From: Telmatactis stephensoni
Lineage: Eukaryota > Cnidaria > Anthozoa > Actiniaria > Isophelliidae
Length of the DNA: 64,000 nt
Assembly (NCBI GenBank): GCA_029948255.1
Contig: JALIZF010001789.1
Coordinates: forward strand, 372,001 to 436,000
Direction of reading: 5' to 3'
Below the pieces are notes generated by a model, which did no database searches, had not been told where the DNA came from, and worked only from the letters and a program-made list of their open reading frames with translations. Below, one piece after another: positions 45,501 to 62,898 of this stretch; within the stretch, counting starts at the first letter, position 1; each line of letters starts with the position of its first letter. The translations under genes were made by a program, and so were the position numbers.

Positions 45501-48008
45501 ATGTTCCAGTCCCTCGCGGTCAGATCTTCATGATTTGAAAATCGATCGAAAACGTTTTTTCACTCCTTACATACTTTTGGAATCCCATTTATGATATATT
45601 CATAGAGAATGTCTCCCTTGGATTACTTTAACCATAAGTGAGATTAAATATGGCTTTGATTATGCGATTAGTAAAGGAAGATATTTGTAAATGAAGTAGA
45701 CAAAAAGGCACGCTTTTGCGTGACTGCGTGACTCGGCACGGGACATTGTCACGTTATTCTGATAACTTTGCTATTCTTGCTTTCTAGCTCTTTCCGTTGC
45801 TTTTCTTTTCTTATCCTATTCGATCCACCCTTTTGCTTCCCATTATGTTTTTCTCAGTCTGATCAAACAAAATTTCCTCAGACGTTCGTTCTAATGCGTT
45901 CTTTGCTGACTCCGTGTATTTTTTTATAGCGTTCAGACTCGCGTTACAGTTTCCGTTCCATTTCAGATTCCAAAGAGTTTTGATCATTTTTACGGCGATG
46001 TTCACTTGAGCGCCGATTTTGGGATTCTATTCAGGTTTGCTACAAGGCAAAAAGGCAACGAGGCCAAAGCAATGAATGCCTTTTGTTAAAGTTGGCATAA
46101 TATAAGAAGGTAGTTTTCCCTCATTTGCACTAGTGTTTGGATTGTCACTGCATGATCGATTCAAGCTCGATCGTACTTTTTCTGGAGCCGAAAAGTCGGC
46201 GCGCGACGAGGCTCAAGCGCAAATCGCTGTATCAGTCAACAACATATTGACTCATTCTCTCAAATTAAAACCATGTTTAGAAACTGAAGTTGAACGGAAC
46301 GCCCCAGTTCGAAAAAGAAAAAAATATTTATGGTATTGAAATGTGACACTTTTCCCACATTCTCAAATGTCGAGAAATGTTGCAATCCTCGGTCTACTTC
46401 CGTATAACTTCGGATTTACCGACCAATTCCGAGACGTCAGCGATTATCATACGAGCTCCAGAATGCTTTTCGACGATAGGCGTGTAATATGGCGGAAAAG
46501 TTCCCTATCGGAGTTCTGAGTTTGAAGACGAAAAATCGTCTTTATCGAACCACAGAGGCTTAACAGGACAAACTCCATAGTTTTAGGATTTATCTAGAGT
46601 TATTTCTTTCTATTGGTGGCGTTGGAATTCTATTTTTATTGTTCGATTTCGTGATTACAGTGCTGGGCGTTTTTGGTGTTCGCCGACTACATCTTTTCTT
46701 CGTTCTTTATTCGTAGGTATGTTATATCTAGTAAAACGACCTGAATTTTTACTTTAGTAATTTATAATTTTGATTTAGTACTAGAGGGATAAATTGTATC
46801 CAAATTTGGGTTACATCAGAGGTTAAAGGCGTGATTTTTGTCGGAAAATCTAGAGCATAATTTCGCCGCGTCGTGTTGACTTTGAATTCGAATTCAGCAT
46901 GAGAAATCGGAGCTGATATTTTAGCTTTGCTTTGCTTTTGACCTCTCATCTTCGTTTACAAGAACCTCTTTTCCAAATTATAACTGTCCGTGATTCGCCG
47001 AAAGATACATGGACGGTATTTTAAGAGGACGGCGTGTTCTTCAAATAAGATCGACAAACGAAGGAATTTTGATGAAATTCGAGTAGACTTACTCCAATTC
47101 ATATCACAGTTGTTTTGTATTGTCGTTACTCAATATTTTCGTAATCGAAGTACCAATTCTCAGTACTTCACAGTTTATCGATATGAAGATTTATGCCTCT
47201 TTATTCGGCTAATTATTAATCTTTAGCAAATACCCTTAAATTCCTTTGCACTGAAATTGATGTAGCTAAGAGTTACGCTAAAAAAATGCTTGCATAAAAG
47301 TATCACAAATTATCGAGATTCGATCCTCAGCCGTTATTGGCTGTAGTTTTTTCCTTTCATCTTGAATTTTCGTGTTTATTTAGTTATCACTTTTGCTTTG
47401 CTTTCAAAATCCTTTATAATTTACAAATATTTGCCATTTCACTCTTCCCTAAATTCACAATTTCACAATAAAAATAGTTATAGTTTTTGTGGCAATAATT
47501 TCTATTCAAAATATGCTTCTTTTGTTCTCTAAAATGCATCAGAATGTATCCCCTTTATTGTCATTTATGAAGTGTATTTTGAAGAAAAGCCTCACACATG
47601 TTGAAGAAAATTCTTAATTATTTTGAAGAAAATCATTGTATGAGAAATAATTGAGATTCATTCATCCCAAATTGTGTTATCTCATTTATGGCATATTGTA
47701 AATCCATAATCATGCAGTTTTTCCGAGTAATTCAGTTTATCATTTTATGTACATGCATAGATAAACAACACAATGATCAAAATTTAAAGATCATATTTAA
47801 CATTGAAGAGGTGCCTGTAAAAATCTGTTTAATTGACTTTCTTGATGTCCATTGATATTTTGAATAGAAAATTTCAAGAATAGTCACTTCTAGATCTGCT
47901 GTTTTCACAGGCACCTCTTGGATCATTTCAGATGTTTCATTTCCTTAATAGTGCTCTTCAACATTTTGTGTTACTAATTTTCTAGGTATATAATTACACA
48001 ACAGCAAG

Positions 48009-52462
<4,454 letters not shown>

Positions 52463-52860
52463 TGCTGTTACATCAGTATTATTCAAATTCCACACTTTCT
52501 TAATTAATAAAGCAAAGCCAGAACACTAAACCAACCAAAAGAGGAGTAAAATCACAGTGTGGCTGTAATCTACTTTTGTAGAAATGTGCATAGAACAAAG
52601 TTTTTGTTCTCAAGAAATTACAATTTAGTGGGTACATAAAAAATGTGTAGTAATTTGTGTACCACAGGATAAGCAAGCCCTGGATATATTCACTAGAATG
52701 CCATATATATAGCAAAATAGAAAGCAATTGATTCTATGGAAATGCAAGTTAACCCTTCTTAAGGTGATGTTCCACAAGATAACTTTTTGGGCAACATTGG
52801 GTTACTGTGTGACATGAGCTACCATGGCTACCCAAAAAACTTCTTTACAAATTACAATCT

Positions 52861-53034
52861 CAGGGGCGTATCCAGAATATTTCAAAGGGGGGGTCACACT
52901 TTCCATTTTCCACCAAAGGGGGGTCACACTTCCAATTTCTCAATCTTTCTCCAGTCAGATTCTTTTATTTCTATCATCTTTTTGTTTTCAAAGGGGGTCA
53001 CGGGCACCCTGGGACCCCCCTGGATACGCCCCTG
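52861..53034. mobile_element. MITE, family C, copy 2
   Basis: CAGGGGCGTATCCAG at the left, CTGGATACGCCCCTG at the right; AATCT duplicated on both sides. Inside, GGGGGGTCACACTTCC occurs twice. 174 bp. Confidence 0.9.
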
Positions 53035-54915
53035 AATCTAAGGGTGGAGAAGCGTCTTGATTTGAAATGGTTGATACATCTCTCCAAATTTCGCCCTCCT
53101 GGGAGGATTTGGAGCCAGTTATGTACTTTACTCATTATGTGAAGAATAAGTTTGAAATAATATGAAAATTAAAGAAAAGTATTAATGCTGCATTCTTAAG
53201 AATGTCTGTCTTAATAAATTACCACTCTGATTGGCTAACTTGTGAAGAAGAAGTTATTTTCATTGGCGACAGTAGTGGCATGTCACACAGTAAAACTTGC
53301 CATGATATAACATGGTGTATGATTTCAATTTTTAGTGCCCTATTGTTGCAGTCTTCAAAAAGGCAACATTATTGCCATCATGATCTTGCAGGTACATATG
53401 CCACGTCACAGTCAAGCTTTATGTAATGCAATTTCATGCTAAAAGTTGTCTAGCCTAACATCACCTTAAGGCTCACCGGATTAGGATTTTTTAATTTTGT
53501 ATGTACCACATTATTAATAAGGAGATTTTGTAAATATTGCATATGGAAAAATCTATGTATGTGACAATATTTTTAAAGTTGAGTGATTGACTGGTGTCAG
53601 AGTTTGAATTCTCCATTAAAATTTCTTAATTGTCTATGAGAATTTGGATTTTCATCAGATATTGCTTGGTTGGTGCTGTGAATCCAACAAAGTGTTCATA
53701 CTAGATGAGAGTGACTTCAGGTCAGAAATTCTGGCTAGAATTCTGGTCAAACATTCTGTGAAACTCCAGGATCATATCAAACATGATCAGTAGATCATTA
53801 AGCCCATAATATTATGTTAATAAAAGTGTTAGTGAACACTAATGGAATTCCTCATAATATATCCATGAGAGTTTCAGTACGATCAGCTGTTACATTCATG
53901 CCGTACATAACATTTATGTTATACCATGCAAAATCTACTGATTGCTCAGATTTATAAATTTATTGAACTTCATCAAAATTTGAATTCTATAGATATAAGT
54001 ATTCCTACAGAAAAGGAAACATGAAACCTTATATTGTCATCCCTTACTTTTTATCATGTAAGAGCCTCTAATTTGAAGAAAATATCACACACAAACGTAA
54101 GTCAAATGCAGATTGAAATTTTGAAAATTTTGAAGATCACTATTCTTTTGTAATTTATTTACAGAATCTCCTTGCAACATATAATTGCACGTTATGCAGA
54201 GGCTTTTGCAGCAATAGATGTTTATTGCTATACCTTAGCCTTAGAACTAATAGTCTTGTACCTTAATTTATGAATTCATAACTTGTAGAATCAATAAGAG
54301 CAAGGTTGTCATGAAATAGAAACCTTTAGATTTGACTAACAGTACAAGTGTGTGTGTGTGTGTGTGTGCTCCTGGTTGTCATAGTTAAGTGCAAAATTCA
54401 AAATCAATAGTATAAAATTTCACTACACCTCCTTTTTTCTTTATTTTCACTGTCAAAGAGTAATATTTGAAATGCCTACTTGCTGTAAAAAGAGTGAAAA
54501 ATCATTACAAGAACCTGACATTTAAACAGAGATATTACAATGAAATGTCTCACTCAAAAAACTTGTAGTCTAGAGTACAAGTTTTGCTACAAAACTTCAT
54601 TGTCCAGTTGACGGGGTACCAGTCTTTCAAACAATCATAATAGTGCCACAGTCTGAAGCATGCGCACTAACTGAAAACTTGTAGACATACTTGTACTCAA
54701 ATATAAAGGTCTCTAATGTTGAAATGAGAGTCTAGCACTTGTACATTGATAGTTTTTTAGTAGATTTCGCATGACTGGGGAGATAACATGGTACAATTTT
54801 CTTTGCACTGATACTGTACCCTAACCCACAACCATAACTTCAAAATAATTTCCTGTACCCATTGTTGGGACCTGATTAGCTGTATTTTAAGTACCCCAGC
54901 CATATATATATCTAG
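53035..54915. other. 3' flank of ARF6 copy B, no gene
   Basis: No coding seen. A (GT)n tract at 54348-54369 is the only clear low-complexity feature. Confidence 0.5.
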
Positions 54916-55434
54916 AGAGAGCAGATTTTGTATGAGTGAAAAGGACCATGCTGTGCCATGGCTAGCCTCCCACACAGATGTTTTTAGTCTCAACCAATAA
55001 ATTTCCCTCACGAGACTAAAATGCCTGCATAGGAGACTATGTCAGTGCTATCTTATTCATACATGTACAAGCATTTGAAAATCTTGCCATAACTACATGT
55101 ATACATACTAGTTATACAATGGTGTAGAGTGGCATATCGGAATATCCCACCAGTCACTTTTTCTAGTATACACACGAGCTTTTAGGTGAGTGTGTATACA
55201 AAGAAAATACAAGTGACAAATGGGATGTCCACAGTATGCCACAAGAAACCATTGTATAACTATTTTACCCATGCCAGAGAAAATACAGCAATTGATGCAA
55301 TGTGTCATGGGAAGGATCAGTGGAATACCGCCGAATATACAACAGCTTTCCTGCTTTCTGATTGGCTGCTTTTCTATGGTGTGGGATAAAGTGTGGTATC
55401 CGTGCCATTTTCACAGTCATACGAAATCTATTCT
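54916..55434. mobile_element. MITE, family R, copy 4, with internal insertions
   Basis: GAGAGCAGATTTTGTATGAG at the left and AGTCATACGAAATCTATTCT at the right, 519 bp apart instead of the usual 140. The extra DNA includes a second inverted pair near 55100-55260 (GTATACACAC, TGGTATACAAT-like), so another element probably inserted here. Confidence 0.6.
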
Positions 55435-56380
55435 ACCATGTCTGTACAATTGACTTCAACTTCAAATAAATGGCTACTAAAGTTTATAGCCAAGTATCTG
55501 GTTATTCTCATTTTTGTTGAATTGTGAATAGATTTTTCTCATCCATTACTTTCCACTGTGATAGATAGCAACTAGAAATAGAAAATAGGACACTTAAATT
55601 TTTTAATCAAAATATAAATTCTCATAATTGAGGTCATTGTATTCAAAAGAGAATCAAATTTTTGATCAGAACTCGATAAAATTTTATCAGGCCAAGATCA
55701 TAAGGTGTCAACCTTTTCCCTGATCCTAAATGCTTGGTTATCCGAGTACTCTTAACCTGAAAAGAGACACTTCATTTTTCTTTCTTTATCTGTTCTGTTA
55801 GTAAAGTTAGCTCTTAGATAACAGACATGGCCACACAGGGAAGTCAGCTACTACAAGGTTCACAGAAAATGAAAAAGTCAAATCAATTCACAGACAACTC
55901 TGATATTTTTCCATAAAACAAGGAAACAGAAGCATGTTTATAATTTTTAGTTTTCAGTACACACTATACATACTGCCAGTCTTCACGTGATGCAGGTGCT
56001 TTAAGATTGAATTTTAATTAATGATTTTAGTCATTCACAAACCACAAAATTCTTGGTCATATGTCATGTGAAATCCTAATCTTGTCCCCAAAAATGTTCT
56101 TTTTTACTACACATGCCCAATGTAGCATGCATAGTAAGAAAGAATGACTGAAGACATTACTGACAAACCCCCTGTATGCCCTTGATCAAATGCAATACCC
56201 AGATGTATGACCACAAGTTTCTGTTTGTTTGCTTCCTTTCATCATTTTGCCATCATTCACTGACTGGATTGCTGTGTGATCTATTATTGAAGAATGAAAA
56301 GACAAAAAGTATCCAAATACTATTCATAAGTGGTCATACATGTATTACTTTGTACAATAATTTTTTTACTGTCATTAAAT

Positions 56381-56510
56381 GAAGAGTTGTCCATAAAAGT
56401 GCCTTAAGTGACTTTCTAAATGATTTTTCACATTTTCTCAAATGATTTAGTAAAATATCTCTGGCCATCAACCAAAAGTCACTAAGGCCATTTTTTATGA
56501 CCACCCCTTC
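56381..56510. mobile_element. MITE, family P, copy 3
   Basis: GAAGAGTTGTCCATAAAAGT, GCCTTAAGTGACTTTCT at the left and AGTCACTAAGGCCATTTTTT, ATGACCACCCCTTC at the right; diverged from 36899-37046. Confidence 0.75.
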
Positions 56511-56729
56511 AATTTCTCTGTTAAAGCATTGGTATATAGTTCTTGATGTTTAGCTTAAACTATTATTGCAAAAGAATCTGCAGTCTGTAAGAACACTGTA
56601 AAACATTACCAATAATTAAATAATGTGTATTAAATCAGTTTTTGATCAATTTGATGGTAATACTCGTTTATGTGTATCTCATGCATACAGCACCCCTGCT
56701 ATCTTAAAGACAAACTACTTGGTGGGCAC

Positions 56730-57169
56730 CAGGGGTGTATCTAGCTTTCTAAGCCAAAAAGTGTAAAAAAGAACATCTGACCTGAGAAGCAGTGTGTGAG
56801 GATTTATTTAGACTAAAATGATATGTTATTAAAAAGTTGTCATCCTTACACACTGGGCATTAACTTAAGGAAATCAGTTTTCTCGCCTCTCGGAGTCATC
56901 TTTTCGTTTTGTTTCAAATCGAAATTATGCATTGAGCTGCCTGATCAAGACGTTCCATATATGGCAATGCACATGACCAAAAGCAAAAAGCCCGCGAATA
57001 TAGCAATTAACGACTTTTCTTGTTTCATTCTACAGAGCGCTTTTTGTGTGTACGCAGTTCTGTCCCCCTCTATCGACCATGATCCTTTGTGCTAAAACAA
57101 TAGATTGCTATGATGTCAAAGTAACAATTTGGTATGTAAGGACCCCTCTACATCCTGGATACACCCCTG
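56730..57169. mobile_element. MITE, family C, copy 3, with a nested M1 remnant
   Basis: CAGGGGTGTATCTAG at the left and CTGGATACACCCCTG at the right. Flanks read GGTGGGCACC and GGTAGGCACC. Inside, at about 57000-57120, GTCCCCCTCTATCGACCATG and AAAACAATAG match one end of the M1 MITE at 8266-8524. Confidence 0.7.
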
Positions 57170-57881
57170 GTAGGCACCTTCAGTGACGTCGAGTTATTAG
57201 ATAGCCTTTCTTTTTGTTTTCCATTTGGTCACAAAATGACAGTGCATGCAGGAATGGAAAATTGTTGGAGGGCAGTCAGGTTCTGCTTCCTTCCCTCATT
57301 CAAGGAGGAAAGCTGATGACCTGACTAACCATCTGAAAATCAGGTTTTAGAAGTGTCTTCTTGTTCTTCCACTCCCTTTTAAAAATGTGACTCCAAGCAA
57401 CAAGAGTCAAAACAAATGCAATACATGCATAATACATGCATACTATAAGAACGTTAAAATGTTCACACCTTGCAATAATTATATAGCTCTATAAGAAACA
57501 AGTCTGATTAAACTATCAGAACATAAAACCAACATTCATTTTAGTCTTGATCATGCTCCCTGCTTTGAACCATGCATGACAACACTATTTGAAATGCATT
57601 TTAAACTATATTAAATCCAAGTATACCCGCTTCCTCTTGCCAGACTTTACCAGGGTTTTCCTTTTCAGCCAACTCTGATTTACCAACATTTTACATCAAC
57701 ATCATGGTCAAAATATGAACCCACTCAGCTATATATGCCTCGTGAGTCCATAACTTTTTGAACATGTGTGATGTAAAATCTTGGTAGATAAGAGTGCATA
57801 CTATGGAAAGCCATTGCTAACTTATTAATTATATAAAATTCCTAAAAGCATACACTTTCAGATGGGATAGTCTTTTTCTTT

Positions 57882-59109
57882 TCATAATTTTGTAGAGCAT
57901 GTTTTGGAGCTTGTGTCTTTGTTCTTGTGTGACTTCATGTGTCCCTCTAGCTGACTAGCACGGATAAATGACTTACTGCACTCAAAACATTTATAAGGCT
58001 TGTCATCTGTGTGTGTCAGTTTATGTCGATTCAGTACAAATAGCCTTGCAAATGCTTTCCCGCAAACTTCACATTTAAAGTCCTTGTTTCCTTTGTGAAT
58101 GATTAAATGCCTGACAAGTCCTGTTTGTTGAGTAAAGGTTTTACTGCATTTAGGGCACTGGAAGGGCTTTACCCCTGTATGTGTTAGCAAGTGTCGAGAA
58201 ACATTGTAGGGCTGTTGAAAGGTCTTTGTGCATTGTGGGCACTTAAAGGGGCCTTCAGTTAGAGCAGAGCCCTTACGCCGCTCGTGCAGTTTTAAATGCC
58301 GTATAAGTGACCATGCTCTTGTAAAAGTTGTATTACAAATGGTGCACTGATGGAAGCATTCTTTGCTATGTAAATCCTTTGTATGTCGAGATAAATGTGA
58401 CAACTGCTTGTAGGACTTGCCGCAGATGTAGCAGAGATACCGCTGCAAAATATCCTCCCTGCTAGAATCATTGCAAGCTTCATGAGAAATGATATCCATT
58501 GAATCATCATCATCAAATTTTTGGATGCACTTGCTTCCAGAAGCTCCACCCTTCTTTGTTTTTGAAACAATTTTACGTTTTCGAGTTGTTGACTTGTCTG
58601 TTATATTTGCTGGCTTTGTAATTGATTGATGATCTAATTTCTCAATCAATGTATCTCTGAATTCTTTTGCAATCAAGTCTTTATCACTAACTAAAACTAC
58701 TTCATAATTTCTTTCATTTTCACTTTCATTCTCTGTACTTTGATTTTCAGTTTCTTCTTTTTTCATAACTGCATGAGTTTTCATGTTGTTTATCTATAAC
58801 AGTACTTGACCTCTCTTCTGAATATGGGTTTTCACTGTACTCAAAGTGAATGCCAAGGCTGCCCCCTTCTATTTCCTGATTTCCAGAAGGATAACTGTCT
58901 TGGTATGTTTTCATAACATGCAAATCAGTTTCTTTATTTATGATCAGCAATGAATCTGCATCACATTGAACTTGTTTCACTTGGCAAGTAGATTGATCTT
59001 TTTCTTTGAATTTTGATTGTGTACGAATAAAACCCTTACTTCCTGATCCACGACAAGCAATTGCGTTACTTGTATCATGGTAAGCATTGTTGGCTGTCTT
59101 AACATCCAT
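57882..59109 (-). CDS. C2H2 zinc-finger protein, six fingers
   Basis: Likely nuclear DNA-binding protein. From ATG 58784 an unbroken 300-residue frame has an acidic/basic N-terminus and six C2H2 fingers at about residues 119-285, starting CYICGKSY, CTICNTTF, CPQCTKTF, CPKCSKTF, CEVCGKAF and CFECSKSF. Most linkers resemble TGVKPF or TDDKPY, close to the classical linker. Upstream, a second frame from ATG 59109 (MDVKTANNAYHDTSNAIACR and on) overlaps by 38 bp, one base out of phase, and has coding-like composition. The full protein may therefore be about 420 residues with a one-base slip in the run GAAAAAAG near 58760, or 300 residues with a separate upstream ORF. No KRAB, SCAN or other named domain is visible. 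Orthology cannot be assigned. Confidence 0.8.
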
Positions 59110-59344
59110 TTTACTTGCTTCTTTGTAAAGACAGTAGGCACTTGTTTGCCTTTGATGATGCAGGTCATGTAGAGTAGTTGTAACAATACTAGATGTTACT
59201 GAACTTTAACGCCATTCAAGTTGCTGTCTTTTTTGGCTTTTCTACATGACTGTACGGAAAATAATTACAAAAACTTAGTGAATTAATTTATTTATGTGCT
59301 GCTTGTTTGTGCAATGTTGTGTATGATTTTTAGTGTACTCTTTG

Positions 59345-59501
59345 CAGGGATGGATCCTGGGCTCAGACTGAGGGGGTTCACTTCACATTTTATATTGTAC
59401 AAAACAATAAATACAGGTTATTACCGGTAGTTGGGTAAGTGACTTTAGGATGAGAAAATGGGTTCCCAGGCACCCAAGGAACCCCCTTGGATCCGCCCCT
59501 G
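59345..59501. mobile_element. MITE, family C, copy 4
   Basis: CAGGGATGGATCCTGG at the left and TTGGATCCGCCCCTG at the right; CTTTG duplicated on both sides. 157 bp. Confidence 0.85.
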
Positions 59502-61262
59502 CTTTGTAACCACCTTTATGTTGGTGAAACTGGTAGATACCTCGGTGATCAAATAATGACAACACTAAACCAGTTTCCTGCCACCTTAACTCCACTGACC
59601 ATAACATCAATCACATATTGTCTTCAGTTTGTATTTGATCATAAGTTTGATGACCACAAAGAAATGCCACTTATTCATTCATTTGGCAGCTCAATGGTAT
59701 GAATGAGCAGTTTTCATTAAATTAATCTTGTCCTATACTCCTCCTATTTCTCACTTTCCTATTGGCTAATCCACACTTTCTGACTCCTATACAAACTTTT
59801 TCATTACTCTCTTTTCATTTATTTTTTATTTTTTTATTTATGAAGCTTTAGCCACACCAACACTGGAGTGGCATGGCCCTCACAACAGAGCGAGGCTCCA
59901 ACTATTAGGGCCGAGGCTTGAAATGTCAGTAAGTCATCTCTCTTTTATACTGTAATTTATTACAAATTTTGATTCATCCCTTGCTTTATTTAAGTGCTAC
60001 AATTTAATATTAACATCATAATTCTTTTCATCTCTTATTATCATGAAAATCATGGAAAATTCTAAATTCCTACATTATCATGATCATCCCATGTCATCAT
60101 CATCACCACCACCACCAGACATCATGATGATCATCATCATCAACAACAACCATATATCAACGTTAAACAGATACCCCCTGGACAGATACTATACCCTTAA
60201 CTATATTTCAGTATTAAACTATTATATTGCCATGATCACATGATTACTATGACAACCAACACCACGACAATCTAAATTATATCAATCTACCATAGTTAAC
60301 TATGCTCTACCCTTCTGGGAAGGGGATCGGAAGGGGAATATCACGCCAAAAAAAATTCTACATGTACATGACTTGTGCTTTGACTAAGCAGACTAGGCGA
60401 ACTAGGCAAAATTGCAATTAAGACCAGTATTTTTCCTAAAATCAAAGAACAAACAATCAAAAACCCTCAAATATAAAGCGCAAGATATTGAATTTTCGTT
60501 TCGAAAAGTCATGCAAAGTTTCATGTGACAGTGTTGAGACGTAGAGCTGAATTACGAGCATTCCTATGCACAGAAGATGCTCAAATCAACAAACGAGCTA
60601 TTGCTAACAATAACGCTGAGTTTAAGGTAGTTTCACTGATATTCTCAAGTTTATATTTTCATTGGAAGAACTTCTAAAAGACAACATACCTTTAGTTTCT
60701 GGGACGCCCAAGTTGATGAGCAGTCGACAGTGAACCTGGAAAGCTGACACCGCGGTATGTCAACACAGGGGACCCAACAGATAAACAATGGTAGGAAAAG
60801 GGCGAGCCTTTGGCCTTTAATGAGCCAGGCTGCGGGCAGGACATGCAGCCACTGCATTCTGAGTGCAACAAACGATGAGAAGCATTACTATCACGAATGG
60901 CCAAGGCTTGAAATGTCACTAATCTAATATCACAAATTTCCATTTACGTCTTCAAGTTCACTCTCTAGTTTCCAGTGTTCATTTATTGATAAATTTTGTA
61001 CTGGCATTTGGGTAGTTTAAACTCAGCATATACTTTATTATAAAAACAGGGGATAAAATAGAAATTCATAACTGTATAAAAAGAGACAAATAACTTACTG
61101 ACATTTCGTCGGAGTAAAAGAGAGAAATGAATTCTTGGATGGGTTTAATTATACACATGTAGGAGTTGGAAAGTGTGGATTAGCCAATAGGAAAGTGAGA
61201 AATAGGAGGAGCACAGGACAATAGGTTAATTGGATGAAAAACTGCCCATTCCATTCATACAT
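59502..61262. mobile_element. Second Penelope-like inverted pair
   Basis: The plus-strand copy starts inside a GIY-YIG endonuclease (LYVGETGRYLGDQI at about 59522-59563) and is decayed after that. At about 59690-59800 its 3' part (TCCTCCTATTTCTCACTTTC, CTATTGGCTAATCCACACTT) is matched in reverse complement at about 61148-61253. The phrase AAATGTCAGTAAGT (59927) also returns inverted near 61095. So a plus-strand copy and a minus-strand copy lie with their upstream sides outward, unlike the pair at 2220-3093. The 60.0-60.9 kb stretch between has no clear coding. It begins exactly where the family C MITE at 59345-59501 ends. Confidence 0.6.
60085..60150. repeat. ATC/ACC trinucleotide tract
   Basis: Imperfect (CAT/CCA)n, low complexity. 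Confidence 0.7.
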
Positions 61263-61724
61263 ACAGCTGTGTGTGAGACTAGCACCTTGACAGTTTTTAG
61301 AAACCTTAATAAATAAACAATTATTGTTTGAACAAGTCGGAAGACAAAGAAATCACAAGTCAAAAGAAATTAAAAAGTGTTTTATTCAGGAAAAGAAGCT
61401 CTATAGTGATACTTGTATTTGTAAAGTTAGATGCATTTACATGGCAGAAATGATGAAAGTTGTACAACCCTAAGTCTTCTTTACATCCAGTTTCAGAGTC
61501 ATCACACTATACTGAATCTTTCACGACAACACTGAAACTCGATGAGGAGACTACATAATCCTTAGTCTAATGCTGTGGCTTTCTGAAAGGCTATTTTAAG
61601 CCTGTTTTTCACTAGCCCCATAAACAGAAGCAACATGCACAAACTCAGAATTTAAATGTACTGCTCGTTAGCAGTGCTTATCTTTTCACTAATGACATAC
61701 TGTAAGCATCAGCACAAGTAACAC

Positions 61725-61760
61725 AGAGCAGATTTCGTATGAGTGTGAAACAGACTGTCA
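61725..61760. mobile_element. MITE, family R, single end
   Basis: AGAGCAGATTTCGTATGAGT and GTGAAACAGAC match the left end of family R. The rest is missing; the Tc1-like foldback begins 50 bp further on. Confidence 0.55.
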
Positions 61761-61811
61761 ACATGAGTGTAGTAAATTCAATACTGAGTCTTCATGTTGC
61801 TTATGTTGCTA

Positions 61812-62861
61812 CTGCGAAAACCCTTGTATCGCGACCGCCATTTCAAACTTTCGGTTGGATTTTGGGATTTTGGGTTTTCCGGTCGACCAATCACATGGAA
61901 GTGGGTGGAGCTTTGCGAATGACCTTGATCACTCGTTCCATCCGCCTTGTTCAAATCGTATCTTTTTTGAAAATTATAAGAAAATTGAGATGACTCGAGC
62001 ATATCCAAAAGAATTGAGATGGAGAGTGGTTTTCTTGCTAAGAGAAGGACGTATTGCTAAAGTTCTTAACGTCGGGGAAACGTCTGTCAAGAAGATAAAG
62101 CTGCTCTTTGAAACAAACCAATCAATCGAATTTCGCCGAAGACCGGGAAAATTTAGATGGCTGCAAGGTATGTGAATGTAAACTTTTTCTATTTATTATA
62201 TTTATTGGAATAAAGCTAGAGTAAAAGTAAGAGAGAATAATCTCCCGGTCAAATGACTAAGCCAGTCCTGTAATTCATCTTCATATATTTCGGGGTATTG
62301 CCTTATAATATTCTTGATCAACAAAATATCTTGAGCTGTAAACACATCACGAGACACGATCAGAAAAAAAATGAAGATGATGTATGATGTAGGTTTGGGA
62401 ATTGGTCTCATTTTGTAAAGCAATAGTTCACTTCAGTAGTATTGATTTCACTCTAGCTTTCCAATAAATATAATAAATAGAAAAAGTTTACATTCACATA
62501 CCTTGCAGCCATCTAAATTTTCCCGGTCTTCGGCGAAATTCGATCGATTGGTTTGTTTCAAAGAGCAGCTTTATCTTCTTGACAGACGTTTCCCCGACGT
62601 TAAGAACTTTAGCAATACAGTAGGTCCTTCTCTTAGCAAGAAAACCACTCTCCATCTCAATTCTTTTGGATATGCTCGAGTCATCTCAATTTTCTTATAA
62701 TTTTCAAAAAGATACGATTTGAACAAGGCAGATGGAACGAGTGATCAAGGTCATTCGCAAAGCTCCGCCCACTTCCATGTGATTAGTCGATCGGAAAACC
62801 CAAAATCCCAAAATCCAACCGAAAGTTTGAAATGGTGGTCGCGATACAAGGGTTTTCGCAG
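61812..62861 (+). mobile_element. Tc1/mariner-like foldback, about 400-bp arms
   Basis: CTGCGAAAACCCTTGTATCG at the left and its complement at the right, each flanked by TA (61810-61811, 62862-62863), the target of Tc1/mariner transposases. Arms 61812-62217 and 62454-62861 are about 97-98% identical by eye, with a 5-bp gap; the loop is about 236 bp. The left arm encodes MTRAYPKELRWRVVFLLREG then VLNVGETSVKKIKLLF (61990-62175), a helix-turn-helix like the DNA-binding N-terminus of Tc1/IS630-type transposases. No catalytic DDE domain follows, so the element is non-autonomous. The right arm has 5 extra bases that break the same frame. Confidence 0.85.
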
Positions 62862-62898
62862 TAAGGTTTAAAACAGCGAGTATAAGTTAATGTCCAGA

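Larger units (their letters stand above)
39195..47985. other. Region between the two head-to-head ARF6 genes
   Basis: 8.8 kb with no recognisable protein gene. It should hold both promoters and the non-coding first exons. A plausible 5' exon of copy B ends at TTCGTAG-gtatgtt (about 46714), to be joined to the acceptor ttttctag at 47985. Repeats inside are listed separately. AT-rich runs are frequent at 39.9-40.0 and 43.9-44.7 kb. Confidence 0.5.
55435..57881. other. Intergenic, MITEs only
   Basis: No gene. Two elements are listed separately (56381-56510 and 56730-57169). Confidence 0.5.

Noticed and set aside
60692..60943. 83-codon minus-strand frame
   Set aside because: Lies between PLE remnants and resembles no protein I know; taken as chance.
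59900..61110. Hammerhead ribozyme in the second PLE pair
   Set aside because: I looked for CUGANGA and GAAA boxes around AAATGTCAGTAAGT on both strands and found no complete core.
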